Origin: Gnomoniopsis sp. IMI 355080
Lineage: Eukaryota; Ascomycota; Sordariomycetes; Diaporthales; Gnomoniaceae
Reading direction: 5' to 3'
Assembly (NCBI GenBank): GCA_027946555.1
Contig: JAPEVC010000187.1
Coordinates: 1-64,000 of the forward strand
Length of the DNA stretch: 64,000 bases
The translations under genes were made by a program, and so were the position numbers. Below are positions 34,532 to 47,500 of the stretch, piece after piece; within the stretch, counting starts at the first letter, position 1; the number at the start of each line of letters is the position of its first letter. The notes beneath the pieces are model-generated. The model saw only the letters and a program-made list of their open reading frames with translations. It searched no databases and was not told the DNA's origin.

Positions 34532-35732
34532 TCATGATAGTCGGCCATGTTGCTGCTGCGTCTTCTTTTCCCACTGCTTCAGCTGCGTATACATCGTAAG
34601 AGCAGCCAGAGCCTTCGAGTCCATCCCACCCTCCAGCCACAGATCCTCAAGCGGCACCACCTTCAACGTGATCATCTCGCCCTGGTCGCGCAACCCCGTT
34701 AGCTTGCCCTGCCATTCCCGTAACTGCTCCCGCGACACGCGCTTCTCGTGCGCAAAAATCTTGATGTACTCGTCACACCCGCCCGCAGACGGGTACATGG
34801 CAAAAGGCAGCCTCTCCTCCGCCGGCGTCGCGGCAGCACCCGTAGAAGCAGTAGTAGTACTTGTGTTTTTCTCCTTTGCCCGCCTGCTTTTTCTGATCTC
34901 CGCCACCTTGTCCGTCAGACAGATCAGCTCGTCCTCCTTGATCACCAGGCCCAGCTCCTCCTTGATCTCCTGGGCCGCCTTGCCCGCGAAATTACTGTCC
35001 GCATCCATCATACCGGCCGGCAGCTCCACAAACGCCAGGCTGCCCGTAGCGATGCGCGGCTGCACAGTGAGGAGCACGTGCGCGTTGTTATCGTCGTCGT
35101 CGTCGTGATCGGCATCGGACCGGTCGGCGGCTGGGATGAGGACGACGAGCATGGCGACGGAGGGCCCGCGGAGGAAGATGGTGCCTGGGAGAGTGACCTG
35201 GGGCGTGTTGGCCTTGGAGACGTTGGCGGTGAGTTTGAGGAAGCCGATGCGCTTGTTGGCGAAGCGGGTGTAGGAGTCGATGGTGATGTCGTGGAGCTTG
35301 TAGGGGTCTTTATGGTCGGGGTGGGAGGCGTGATTTTGCAGGGCGAGGGAGGCGGTAAGGGTGGTGATCCAGGTCTACCGGAGGAAAAGAACTTGTCAGC
35401 CTGCGTGTAGCATTTGAGAACGGTGGAAGGGAAGTCCTCGCAAGCGGGTATGTTATATGATATACCTTGAAGGGAGACCACTCCGTCAACTCGTCCTTGG
35501 TGAGGTCCTGGACTGTATCCTTGGGCAGGTCCTTTGTGAAGACGGAGACATTGTTGTACTCCTCAAGCACGAAAGGTTTCTTGTCCTCGCTGCCTGTCAT
35601 GTTGCTGTTGTCACGACGCGATTGTGCCGTGGCTGTTTTGCGCCGGAAGACGTGAGGTCGCGCGGGAAGCGGCAATCTTGCTGTGAGCGCGGTCGGTATT
35701 CGAGGGATTCTAATAAATAGACCCCGCAGCAT
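34532..35732 (-). CDS. Nudix hydrolase, ADP-sugar diphosphatase (NUDT14-like)
   Basis: Exons (minus) 35732-35466 and 35374-34532 give 369 aa. The N-terminus MLRGLFIRIPRIPTALTARL is basic, hydroxylated and free of acidic residues, so mitochondrial import is likely. A second Met (MTGSEDKK) 44 residues on could give a cytosolic form. The Nudix region reads LPAGMMDADSNFAGKAAQEIKEELGLVI: the REUXEEXGU core is present as QEIKEELGL, while the first Glu of the box is Ser. The C-terminal part contains AMYPSAGGCDEYIKIFAHEKRV, characteristic of NUDT14-like UDP-glucose/ADP-sugar pyrophosphatases. A Ser/Thr/Ala-rich insertion and an Asp run are low-complexity. The stop lies 21 bp from that of YSA1 on the other strand. 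Confidence 0.85.
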
Positions 35733-38700
35733 TCCGGTCTTTTTTTATTTTCTACTTTGGCTGTTGGCAGCCTGGTGGAAAAAGAGCAAGCCAGCAGCCT
35801 GGTGCGACAAGTTTCAAGTCGGAGAAGCCATCATGTGCTGCGGCTTGACTGCCGTTGTAGTGGTCAGCTGGATGCTGTGCTACTATGGCGTCAGGCAGCA
35901 GTCGAGGATCGCAGAAGGCGCAGTCTAGAATGCTCCCCACATGTACCTGATATCTCCACATGCAACAAAATTGCACACCACCAGATCATTTTATACTTCC
36001 TGTCCATGGTGTCAGCCCCACACCAACCTTGAAAGAAAATTGATTTCTCAAGCAGCAGCACATCAGTATGTAAATACGACACAAAAACAACTACCTGCCA
36101 ATAAAAACATCAGTTTGAATTGATGGCTCTTCAAAGTCTCATACAACTCATTTTCGTGTAACTCACTCTTTTTCACAGTGGTGGACGGTCAACCATTACT
36201 CACAGAGACATTCTACTGTATAAAATCGCCATTCCAAAACTCATTTAGTCCTGGTCCTCAGAGACCCCAACAGCCCTCAGGCTACTGTGGCCCTTTCAGT
36301 TATAGACTCGTCACATTTTACGGGCGTGCAATTGAAGCCCAACAACACATAGACCAATTAGGTAGCGGCAACTTTTACTGCTGCAGCGTCAAGCACGGGT
36401 ATATCCACTATTGATCATCAACCCATTGTCTCCTACTTCTTCATACCTGGGTTAGTCGGCTACGGGCAGATTGAAAACTAGCCAAACATATGCCGCAGGA
36501 CCACGATGACCAAAATTTAAAGTTGTCGATCATATTGGTTTCTAGAAGGGAAAAAAAGGAATGAGCAAGACCTTCAACCCTGTAAACACATGGCATCGAC
36601 GTGGGGACTCGAATGTGTCCGGATGATTCCACGGAGGGGCCGAGACCACCCGCTGCATGGTGAAAAGTCTCCGTGGTGGATCTTTCAATATTGACCGCTT
36701 CTGTCCTACCATGTATAGCTTTGGGATTCAAGAAAATGGGACAACTGATCGGAGTGGACTCTGGGTTTCGAGTTATCATGGTCAGCCATTAATGGATTCG
36801 ATCTGATCGCGTCTGTGTATTCTTTGCGGCGTTTCTGTGATGGCTGCACTGCTGGTCTAGACTCCATCTGAAGTCTCTCCTTGGACGTACATTTCTACCT
36901 AATCACAGACTTTAGGTACGGAGAGTTTTCGAGAGCCAAGGTTTGACTTCCAATTTGCACGTCAACCTCTTCACGATCCCAAGTCCATCACTTACATCGC
37001 ATCATTCAGTACACCTCCAAAAACTTTCTAAGCACTCTCTAGCAACGGATTAGACCTATTAGAATAGGCGATGTCGATGCTACTCTGAGCTCTTGCTCGC
37101 GTGAAACACATCCAAATCTTGAATATCTCGTCTGTGGAAATGGTCATCCAGTCTGTTCATTCCCCAGCTAAAACCTCCAACTGTTGGCAACATCCAGGTA
37201 TGGATATTCGGAACCCGGGTATCGTATTATGGATATCCACTGAACCTCCACTGTTGACAGTTGCGCCTGAACTCCACCGGTGGAGAGCAGTGTGGATCAC
37301 GCCTCTGACTCCTTCTTCGTGTGCTGGTTCAACGACACACAAGGAGCAAAATGGCGGATCAGGCGTTTCGACAGTTGGTCTTTGCCATCTTCTATTTAGA
37401 TGGCCTGATACCGCTCAACATGAATAACTACGCTTGAGCCAGGCAATCAGGTCTTCTTCTCTCTTCCGTGTATAAAGAAATCATCCTGCTTTCAAAAAAC
37501 GATATCACCTGGTCTCGTGACGTCCTTTTATTGCGCGTCACCTTGTTCCGAATTCGACTCGAACAAACTCGAGATCCTACACTTCTTTGTTGAATTTTCC
37601 GTTCCTCCAAGATGGTTGAAGTTCTTAAGAGTCCTAAAAACCAAAGGGGAACTTTGGTCATCAAGCGGCCCAAGCCAGCTCCCCCACGGTAAGTTCCCAT
37701 GACCCAGTCCACAATGTTAGAGTAAACCTGGCCTAACTCTCTTGACAGTCCCGGCACTCGCACGTGAGTCGGTCATGGTTCCAATCTGGATGAAAACAAG
37801 CAGCGAGTAAGTGTCACATCACCTAGAGACAAGGAAATGGTCATTCGACAAGGGGACTGATGCATTGTACAAGTAAAAAGAGTCCTGCCACAGCCTTCGC
37901 AACTCCGCCTCGTTCACCTTGGCTATGGGTGTAAATATGCCAACGTTGACCTATGTACAACGATGAAAAATAAGCGGGGGATGGGAAACAAAAGTCGCTG
38001 GGGCAGTGACCTAGGATTTGCAATTTGAGCGATGGGGGTATTGAACAAAAGGCGTTATGGGGGTTTCCAAAAGTCATACTTAAAAAACAGAGCGGGCAAG
38101 GATGTTTCTGGGATCAAAATAAGGACATTTGGTATGGGTCTAGAATCCCAAAAGTAGACATGTGTTTTCAGGGACATTTTCATAGAGCCGGGGCGGTACC
38201 GGACGAGACCGGGTTATTGAAAATCATTAACTTACCATTTTTGAATACTTTCACGGCTTTGTGATTTGCTCCACTGACATGGAGGCTCAATGTAACACGC
38301 AAATCCAGCTGTCAGGGACTTCATGTCAGTCATGACACATGAACCATGGGCGGTGTCGAGTTCTCGCCTGGTCTCTGGTCCAGACCCTGGGAGGTCATGC
38401 ATGTGGGATACAACAACATGTTGGTGATGACTTATGTCCACTCTAAATCAATCCATAGAGATGTTTTGTAATGTCATAGTGTCTTGTCCACTGGATATAG
38501 GAGACCCCAAAGGGCAGTCGCCAACGAATGGGGGGCGAAGAGGCAACCTTGGAACAGAAGCTCCGGCTCCCACGAAATGCTTGCCATGACCACCTGAAAT
38601 TGTACTCTTGATCACTCCTTATAAGCCGCGTTGGCATTTTAGATTTGATCAAACAATTCTTTCATTCCAAGGAGTACTTCGACCTCAGCCTCCAAGAAGG

Positions 38701-40264
38701 TCGTCCAACTTCTGAAGCGGCGGGAGAGGCGTGTAGTCATCCGAGAGGAGTTGCTCGTTCTCGCAAAGGCATATATGGTATCTTCTGCAGCTAGTCTACT
38801 TAGGTAAGAGCTCTTTTGGGCACATAGTAGAGCATTGCGCTTCATCCTGTGAAGTTTCTGTGCCTACCACGGCAGCGAACGCATAGCTTCTTGTTGATGG
38901 CGGTTACGGTGGAAGGAGGTCGGCTTAGGTGAATGCTACCTAAGTACTTTACTGATACGCATATCAGCAGCAAGAACACTCCACTGTGCTTGATAGTGAC
39001 CATCGGGGGGATAAATTTTGTCAGTCACGTGTAATTCCCAAGGAAAGTTAGTCAATACCTGAAGGGCATTGGAAGGAAGAGTCGTCAGGTGGACTGCTGG
39101 CGGACCGGACAAACTGTTCCGATCGCAACGGAGTACCTAAAGTAGATCGGGATTGGGCGAGTATCGAACGAACGCCAAAAACTGAGCAAGTAAGCAAGTA
39201 ATAGTTGTACAACACACACGCATGTCCAAATAGATTGGACCCGAACGGGCGCTGGACCTAGTTATGAAGACGAATGGATCATCACTTCTTCCCTTACACT
39301 GCCCGTGTGCTACCGCCAACCTCCCCTCCCCTTCCACACGTCAAACATCGCGATCGCATTAATAAGAGGTAAAATATCTTGCATCCGGGCCCGTGTCGAC
39401 ATGCCCAATTCAGCGGCTTGCAGGAGACAGCTGTACCGGGAGAGGTGCCTTCTCGGCCATGCCAAGTGCACACCTGCAGTAGGTAGGGTAGATTGGTCGC
39501 CTGCAGCCCCGGCATGCAACCGGAACATGCAGTCTTGTTTTGTAAAAGCCCATTCACCCAACAAGCGTCATTTTTTCCCCTCTCCCCGGCCATCATCGCT
39601 AGCAAAAAATGAGAGAGAGAGAAAAGCGTGCCGTTGCCTTGTCAGCATGAATCGATACCCAAAGATCTGAAAGAGGGCCGGGTAAGGACCGGTTACGGCC
39701 AGAACGCAGGAGAAATCTCCACCAGGCCATGCACCTCGACTAAACAGTAATCTCGTTTCGAACATGAGCCGTCTCTCGGGTAAAAACCATCCAATACCAA
39801 ACGCACACACAAACATGACAGATGAAATAACCAAGCTCTGTCTTTTTTCAGGGCGGTTGAAGATGGTTGCACAAACCTTTGGGGGTTGGGCATCCTCATG
39901 TAGTTCATGGCTCAGGGCGGGAAAAGGAACAGCATATAGACTGTCGGGGGGCCTTCAATGAAGCATCAATCCATGACTTTTTTCCCCAAAGCTTGACTCA
40001 TTCTCTCCTCTGCCTTGTGGCCTGTTAATAAGCGAGACCTAAAACCTTTGCGTCTCAAATAATGTCGGCGGATCTCGGCAGGATGTCGACTGACTTCGAG
40101 AAGCTCAGTCGGCTTGAAAGTGGCGCATCCACTTTGGTTGCAACCGCTGGAACCTTGAGTCCAAATACACAATGCGACAGACGCTTGTCGTCTGTAAGTA
40201 TTATTACAGAGGATGAAATTCCTGTTGGTCAGCATTATTTCCAGTTAAAACAATTCGTCATGAA
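35733..40264. other. 4.5-kb gene-poor region
   Basis: I find no frame with domain, codon or splice support on either strand. Open frames are short (up to 121 codons) and overlap in all six phases. Composition is balanced, with no RIP signature and no obvious terminal repeats. A spliced 5' exon of the DUF6594 gene could lie at 40062-40193 (ATG, 44 codons, GTAAGT donor), but its phase does not match the main exon. Degenerate gene relics cannot be ruled out. Confidence 0.45.
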
Positions 40265-41373
40265 ATGAGGATGGAGTTTGACCGTTTTTCAACAGAAGAA
40301 GCATCCGGCATCCGAGGCTTCGCGCGAATCAAAGACTACGACCCCCGATTCAACTTCCATCCAGCTCTCGCCATAGAAAGGTCCATGGTGTTGGATTATC
40401 AAGCTCAAAAAATAGTCGGCTTGGGGCGGAAGATCCAGACGATGAGGCGCAAGATTGAGCGCACCCACCTCGTTGATCCGCGAGTTCCGCCAGCGAGATA
40501 TAGAGTCCATAGGAAGCGGGTCGTCAAACGAGGACTCAAGACCCGCGAGGACACCGCGTTTTTCACTTCATCTTCCATTAGCAAAGATGCCCAAAAATTG
40601 CAAGGAATGATGGAGGTGCTCGGGAAAAGTCTGGCACAATACGGTGAGTGTACATATATTTCCCACCGTCGAGTACCTACTTCTACCCCATCTCCTCTCA
40701 CATGGTGCAGCTTCCGATGCTGACTTGCATTCCCCCCCAGATGCCACCTTGGTCAACTCGAAATCGATCGAGAGCAGTGATCGACCGCAAAAAGGCTCCT
40801 TGGAAGAGGTAAAATTATGGCTTTCAGAGCGATCTAGAGACCAGCTTGAGCTATACAGTAGCTCAGATCCCGAAAACTTCCGCATCATTGGGTCGAGAAA
40901 AGGGCCAATGGACAGTCTTGTCAAGACGATTATACCTGTTACCAAGCTGGGAGCTGTCCTGTTGGTGAGTCTCACAACGTCCCCAGCATGTAGCACAAAG
41001 CAGCAATAGAAAGTTTGTCTACGTGCACCTGAGTACCTAATCTACTAACGAGTTTGCGATGCAAAAGACGCCCATTCGCCGAACCAACAGCGCAAAGTCC
41101 GAAGACCTGGCAATCGACCGCTACGAAGACGGCGTCCTCTCCTGGATCGTGGGCGCACTACTCCTGCTAGTAATCTCTGTCTTCTTCATATTGCCACTGG
41201 CTTTACTTTCATACTACGACTCCAACCGCGCTGTCAGGACGGGACTGGTTCTGGGCATGTGCTTCCTGGCCAGCTTACTGGCGCGTGCCATCGAACCGGA
41301 CGAGGGACGTCAGATTGTGCTGGTGTGTGCATACGGCGCATTGATCAGTGGGTTCTTGTCCCAAGTGTCTTGA
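40265..41373 (+). CDS. DUF6594 membrane protein
   Basis: Exons 40265-40643, 40741-40964 and 41068-41373 give 302 aa from the ATG at 40265 (MRMEFDRFST). The N-terminal half is helical and charged and contains LDYQAQKIVGLGRKIQTMRRKIE, a likely coiled coil. A linker with LEEVKLWLSERS and RIIGSRKGPMDSLV follows, then an AIDRYEDGVLSWIVGALLLLVISVFFILPLALL membrane helix (in two parts) and two more helices (AVRTGLVLGMCFLASLLARA, QIVLVCAYGALISGFLS). Coiled coil plus three C-terminal helices is the DUF6594 architecture, common in ascomycetes and of unknown function. The frame is open upstream to 40247, so a further 5' exon is possible. Confidence 0.75.
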
Positions 41374-41750
41374 TGACTGTTTGGGAAAGAGGGGGGTGCG
41401 TTTGTCCCACACACAGATACGAGTTGCCTCCAGGTTCTTCTTTTCAGGGCGGCAAAAGGGCTGGCTGGTGGTGATGCCAGCACAATGCCCTCGTTGTTTT
41501 CCCCCAACCAACCTGACTCCACAGGAGCTTTACAGTTTTGACAAGCTTTCCCGTCTTGCATCACCTGCATTTCGAGCCCCGCAGCGGGAAAGCTCTTGCA
41601 TGGGGTTCAGAGTACGTACAGGGGGTCTCTCCACTCACCCCAGTTGGCCAGCCTTTGTCAGTGGGGGGTTGTTTGACTTCTGCTACAGCATCACCTATGA
41701 CATCAAAGCTTTGTCAAGCAACTAGCAGCTCTCTGTAAGCTCTTGAGACA

Positions 41751-41758
41751 TGACGTCA
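41751..41758. promoter_or_regulatory. CRE-type palindrome TGACGTCA
   Basis: A perfect CREB/ATF (bZIP) site, 202 bp before the ATG of the 79-aa gene at 41961 and 25 bp upstream of a TATA box. In fungi such sites bind Atf1/Sko1-type stress regulators. Function is inferred from the sequence and position. Confidence 0.55.
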
Positions 41759-41782
41759 AAATAAAAGAGTTTAGAGGTCATT

Positions 41783-41788
41783 TATAAA
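41783..41788 (+). promoter_or_regulatory. TATA box (TATAAA)
   Basis: TATAAA in an AT-rich context, followed by a CT-rich stretch, 173 bp before the ATG of the small gene at 41961. This spacing would give a leader of about 130-140 nt. Confidence 0.45.
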
Positions 41789-41960
41789 GAGAACACCTTT
41801 GAGCCTTCTCGAGATAAACGACAATACCTCTCTTCAACTTTGCAAACACCGAAGAATATTCCCGCCAAATTTACACGAGGACCCACCGTCAAACAACCAA
41901 TCATCTTACACGCTTCGACCAAGCATCACCCCACTTCCAACCACCACAAGAACAATCACA

Positions 41961-42285
41961 ATGCCTCGCCAGGGACACGGACACATCGCACACAACGCCA
42001 TTGACGCCAACGTCCACCCGATCCTCCACGGTGCCGGTGAAGCTAAGGTATGTGTGTATCCAACCAGTATGCGGATTTAGAAAATTCCCCACATCGAAAC
42101 TGACTTGTGGTGAAATCCCTCGTAATTTTTAGCCAGACAAGGTCGCCCGCGCCGAGAAGGCTGATCCCCCGCCAGAGCCGGAGAAGGGTGCAGGTCTTGA
42201 GGGCCTGCCCGCCAGCGGTGGTTCATGTCAGGGAATCAAGCAAGGGCCCAACGTTGGTCAAGGCAAGGGCCCTCTACACGTGTAA
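41961..42285 (+). CDS. Small hydrophilic protein (79 aa), unknown
   Basis: Exons 41961-42047 and 42133-42285, joined by an 85-bp intron (GTATGT...TTTTTAG), encode 79 aa. The start has good context (ATCACAATGCC). The protein is rich in Gly, Pro, His, Lys and Glu (starting MPRQGHGHIAHNAIDANVHP, later EKADPPPEPEKGAG, ending GKGPLHV). It lacks hydrophobic segments and is predicted to be disordered. Residues 1-20 recall other small fungal proteins that begin with a Gly/His-rich motif. A CRE site and a TATA box upstream suggest an inducible, stress- or development-related gene. The function is unknown. Confidence 0.65.
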
Positions 42286-44064
42286 AAAGTGGTTGAATGA
42301 AACTATAGTTGCAGGGGGTTGATTGAGAAGAGAAGATGGATGGCTATGCGTAAAGGCACGGAGCGTGCAAGCTAGCAAAAACTCTAAAGTCCGAGGGACA
42401 CCTACATCACGAGTGACGAATCAATGATAATCACTTTGTTCAAAGATGATCCGCTCCTACCTTGCCTTGAGAATGCAAGCTTTTGGACAGTCAGCAAGAC
42501 CTTTTCGATCTGAAGCGACAAGGTTCTTTTGCGACTCAGGGCGATGAAGTTATTTGGGGATTGCGGTGGGATGGAAACTGTCTTCTCCTTTCCGCCGTGT
42601 AGCGTCGCGTCACCCACGTTGAGAAGATATGTGCTCTGAAAAGAGAACAAAAAAAAAAAAAAAAAAAAAAACCACTGAGTAGAAGCATGTGAACCGCTAG
42701 AAGATGTGACAGGATGATAATGCCTGCCCCGTCGTTGGCATGCTCCCTCTTTCTGGAACGTTCCTCGGGTCAGCCTCCCCACCTTGGGTTCTTTATCACC
42801 ATCAAGATCTATCTATTTACATATATCGCCTGCGTACCATAAGGAACTCAACCTGTTCAACAAGCCTACCACGTACTTTACCTCCTCGCTGGGTGATCGC
42901 AGAAATGGCAGTGTCCATCCTGAAAAATACCCTGCTGCGCGGCCACTCGAGGTGGAAACTGCTGGTGTCGGTGGTCGGTCTCCAAACTTGCTCCGCGAAT
43001 GACAACCACCTGTCGTGAGGGACCATTCGCTGTTTTACTGACAGACTATACATATCGCACTACTGATTCTTGCATCTAGGTACTTACTATCGCCGACAAT
43101 GCCAATTGACACATCCTCGGTGAATATCAGCATTCGCTACTGCGAGAAGACCACATGTGATTCAGCGGCACAGCAGTGTTCAAAAGTCGTCCATGAGTAC
43201 CTGGGTAGGTAGAACAAATGGGTATCAAGTGCATACATAGCCGGTCAGAAGTCCCACGTTCTATGAACCATGTATAATAAGTAAGGTACTGCACATACAA
43301 GTATTCAAGAATTCATTACGGGCGTGCGGTGCGATAACATGAATATGTGCGAAACAATGACTCACAGCCTTCACTCGTTCCTCGCGTCGAACTTGGTCGG
43401 TCACTTCATTTGCAACTGGTGCAAACCAAGCACATGACTGGCCCAGGATTAACGACCCAGGCAAGCCAGGTAGTGTTGTGTGCAACCACATCGCCCAGGG
43501 CTGCCCAGCAACCCCACAGCTCCCGTCAGCAGCCCCAGGACCACGTTTGTTTAGAGAACATGCTAACAACACCAATGACAGCCTTCATCCCAGTCACACA
43601 TCCTTTTTTTTTCCCTTCCTCTTATCTCCGGTAGAAGGATCTCTCTCTTTTGGGAACCATTGCCCTTCCAGACATGCCCACCAAATCAAGAAAATATGTA
43701 CGCTGTTCATTTGCCAAGGACATGCCTTCCCTGCATGCAACCCCCCCCCCCTTCGGCGCAGCCTTGTCCATTCCAGTTATCACCATCCGTATTATGCTAT
43801 TCCTAATTCGGGATGACATTGTTTACTTGCCTTAATTAGTAGTGGAAGGAATATAACATACACATATCTGGGTAGGAAAGTCCTGTAGTTATATAACAAG
43901 TCCACTCGCTTCCGCATGATCTTACAGTGCAAAGAGACAGAAGATCATTTTTATTGTGGACGAAATTTAAAATACAAGACCATTTTCTCCTGATCAAGGG
44001 CTTGCGCACATATACTCTGTACATTCCAACCATCACAATCCACCACAGTCACCACAAAGCAACC
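42286..44064. other. Intergenic, nothing recognised
   Basis: Contains an A-run at about 42649-42670, a C-run at 43741-43750 and a T-run near 43607. Open frames on both strands are under 130 codons and show no domain. The last 60 bp before 44065 contain CACC/CAACCATG-type sequence typical of a fungal start region. Confidence 0.4.
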
Positions 44065-44192
44065 ATGCCTCGCCCATACACCCTTCGCCCCGAGTCCTTC
44101 GTCCCACCCAACCCATTCTCACCCTACATCCACATCTCCTTCCGCCTCCCTTACGAGAGCCGGGATCCCATTGTAAGTCCAAACTTCTTCTG

Positions 44193-44231
<39 letters not shown>

Positions 44232-44564
44232 ACAAGCTGGGAAACAAAACAACAGCTAAACATTGATTGACTATAAATCCAGTATCCCGCCTCCGGCCTC
44301 CAACTCTCTTTCGCCCGGCCCTCAGACGACCAGGAAATCTTCCTCGACCGCCGCATTACAGCCCGCGACGTGCAACACACAGACACAGGGCTGTGCACCG
44401 TCCTGCTGGAGAAGGACAGCGTGCCACGGTACAGCGTGAAGGAGCTGAGCAAGGAAGAGGAGGTCGTGTTGGTCAAGTTGCATGCGTGGAAGGGGGAGAG
44501 GCATCTAGGTGCGTGGGAGGTAGGGAGGTTGCATGGGGAGGATGCTTATAAGGTCATCCCATGA
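44065..44564 (+). CDS. Small conserved-looking protein (129 aa), unknown
   Basis: Exons 44065-44172 and 44283-44564 give 129 aa; both ends of the intron are canonical (ATT|GTAAGT, ATCCAG|TAT). The intron carries a (CA)n microsatellite. The protein starts MPRPYTLRPESFVPPNPFSP and has a strand-rich middle (YIHISFRLPY, LQLSFARPSDDQEIFLDRRI). A C-terminal part contains SVKELSKEEEVVLVKLHAWKG in two pieces and ends YKVIP. No membrane segment or signal peptide is visible. I recognise no domain. Codon use and clean splicing support a real gene, and the start has good context (AGCAACCATGCC). Confidence 0.65.
44194..44227. repeat. (CA)17 microsatellite within an intron
   Basis: An uninterrupted CA dinucleotide run inside the 110-bp intron of the 129-aa gene, close to its 5' splice site (donor at 44173). 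Confidence 0.95.
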
Positions 44565-47500
44565 GCATCGAGGAATATTTGGGGGGGGGGGGCTGGTACT
44601 TTAATGGGAAGCTGGACAGCGAGGGCTCGTGTAATCTGTCTATTTGATGGTTCACATGGGCAGGTTGGAATGTTGCGTTGGGAATGATAGGCTGTGCCGC
44701 TTCCAAGTTGCGAATTCGCTCGAGCGTATATACCACACTTGTCGCCATTTATCGGTATTCAATCTCTCTTCTGTGATTATTTACAGAGTTACAATATCCA
44801 AAACTGCCCCAGGACTCTCTGACGAAGACAGAGCTGAATAGCCCGCTGTTAGGTAAGTAGGTAATGAGCTGACCTCGTCAACTCATCAACAATCAGCTTA
44901 CCTTGTGCGGAAGAACAGCCTTAAGGTGCACTTACCATAGTAGCATCGAGCTCGCTCGGTAAAGCGGCGTCTTAAGAGACGTCTGAGTGCCTCTATTCCA
45001 GAAGCTTTGGACTATTGAGTTATGTACGCCAAGTCACATCTTGACTCCTCCATATCACCTACTAGAGAAATTATGATGTATACTTGGCCTTCCTGATTCT
45101 CTGGGCACACGCCCCGATACCTAGATACGTCGGACCACCATCTTTGGCATTCACTTACAGCTGATCAGTTAGAGAGAGGTTCTACATTAGACGGGTTTTC
45201 TCTACAAGATCTCTAGAAATGCCAATCGCGTATACATCCTTGACTGGGCGGTCCTCAGTCTCCAACATCGCAGGTTTATTTGCAGTTGACCTTCCGGCGT
45301 CGCACACCATTAGCATTTTTGCATTCGAGATTATAACATTAAGCAACCTATTGGGTAAGTGTTAAAACAAAGGGTCGTCGTACCTTCACCTCGCTCAACA
45401 ATCGCAGTGGATTTCTGTCTTGCTGTTGGATCTGGTACGCTATTTGTCCTCTGCCGGAGACACTGTCTCGAAATGCTACTGACGATCATGCCCGATGTAC
45501 CTCTCCAACGGACATCCAACACGATAAATGTGCCCTTTCATATTATCACTCGTGTCTTGAGGTTGATGATGCATGCTTGTGATCTTTCCCCAGCTACTGT
45601 TCGTATGTTGACGTGCTCACAGTAAACAACATGCCCGGTTGTTGGTTATTCCATGTAGCCGGTAATTCCTCTCAGGACTGTCATACTATATATCCGCTAT
45701 CGTATCGACGGGGCTCTCCTGATAGGCACCAGCATGACCTGTTCCACCAGGAAATATCTCCCAGTCTGATGTGCCCCCCTCCCCCCAATGGCTGGCCAGA
45801 CTAGTCCCTCGTCGCTTGGTGCCTTCACATCTACATTTACGGTCCATCAACCCGAACGTAGAAAGGACTGCGAGGTGTGGCCAGTACACCGCCCCCTGCG
45901 AACGCTCTTCTAATAGCCTATATTCCAGCATACATGAGCTTGTCTCAAGCTGAAGGACTGTTAGTGGGAATAGGGCGTTCACCATCGCCTGAACCGCGCT
46001 GAAATTGCTGTTGTGTAGTCTTACTACACTGGTTGGTACGAGTTGCCGAAGGCGGCTAAGAAAAGAAAAAGAAAAAAAGCAAGCACAAAGTCCTGGGTCA
46101 TCAGGTTCCTAAGGTTGAATGACAGATTGAGTAGATGACGTCTTGCACACGGAGGTACTAACCTTGGAAGCCAGTGCTGTATTCAATGAAATTACTTACT
46201 CTTCAGATCAAAGAGGAGCGGTATCTCCAGCACAATTGGGCTTTCCCGTGCCCAACTCACGTTGGAAAGCATCGCAGCTGCTAGGTACCACGTACCATAG
46301 TAACCGAGGTTTGTACTATACTAAGCGCGCTCTCCGTTCTGTCAAATTGTTTACCTCCTAGAATTTGAATATCACTTTCATGCAAAGTAACTAAGACACA
46401 TAATTCTGTATTGAAAACCTTTGCAGTCCTGGAGCAGTAAATCATATTTCACTCCTGATGTAAGTTAGAAAGGGGGGGTGAAGAGTCGACCGTTAGTCAC
46501 CCTGAGTCTGAGCCATTTCAGGCAACGAGAGTAGGTATAATATAAACGATAGCTGCCAAATAAAGGTTATCAGGTAGTGCAGTCCTCTAGAATATATATC
46601 AATCAGCTCAACGACCCGCCAAGACGAAACAACCTCCAACACACTATTCCGTACACCACGCACCCACTTCTCTATCCCTGTCCGTGACAGAACAACACCG
46701 AAGCTCAGGGATAGACCCTTCAAACACGACCCATCACAAAAGGTGACAACGCAGCCTTGCCTTACAAGCATCCCATCCATTCATCCATCCATTCACCCAT
46801 CCCTCATTACTTTACAAGGCTTTACCTAGCCCACACTTTTCGCGCTATAGTAGCTAGCTACTATGATATGTATAGCCTGTTCGCAGAATCCAATGTACTA
46901 TGTACTTTATGTATGGTACATAGAGGCGGTCTGATATCTTTTGTTCTAGATTAAACTGATAACAAACCGATTTCGCCAACGCATGACCTACCTCTCTGTG
47001 CTGGCGCGCCGGTGTCTTGTTTATGCCCACTCCACCATCGGCTAGCGGAAATGCGATAAATTCGCTTGCTATCACGGGATGGAGAGGGGGGGGGGCAGGG
47101 GAACAAATCCTTTATATTTCCACGAGTTTTGATGCGCTGCGCCCCCTCCCCCTGGGTTATCCGATTTCATTAGCCTTCCATGAGGTAGGTAGGGGCCTAG
47201 CCCTCCAAGCTGGCACTGGGCTGGCTACACACCTAAAGCAAATCCATCCACCTGACTGCCTCACTTTGCAACCATCTCTCTGAATGTGTCGTGCTCCCAA
47301 ACAAGTTGTCATGAGATATCATCATCTCACAGAGTAACATCCTCGCCGCCAAAAGAGTCATGAAAGCACCAGGCATCAAAAGCGTCGATCAGGCGACCTG
47401 ATCATCGCGGTCCGACTTGCTTGATGCTTATGGGTCTCATACAAGTGGGTCGGGTCGTCCATATTTGACCAAAAAGGGCAGACCGATATGGATTTGATGG

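Noticed and set aside
38443..38845. Two adjacent minus-strand frames that could form a gene
   Set aside because: No splice sites join them and no domain is visible.
40062..40193. First exon of the DUF6594 gene
   Set aside because: It has an ATG and GTAAGT donor, but no acceptor joins it in frame with the main exon, so it was left out of the model.
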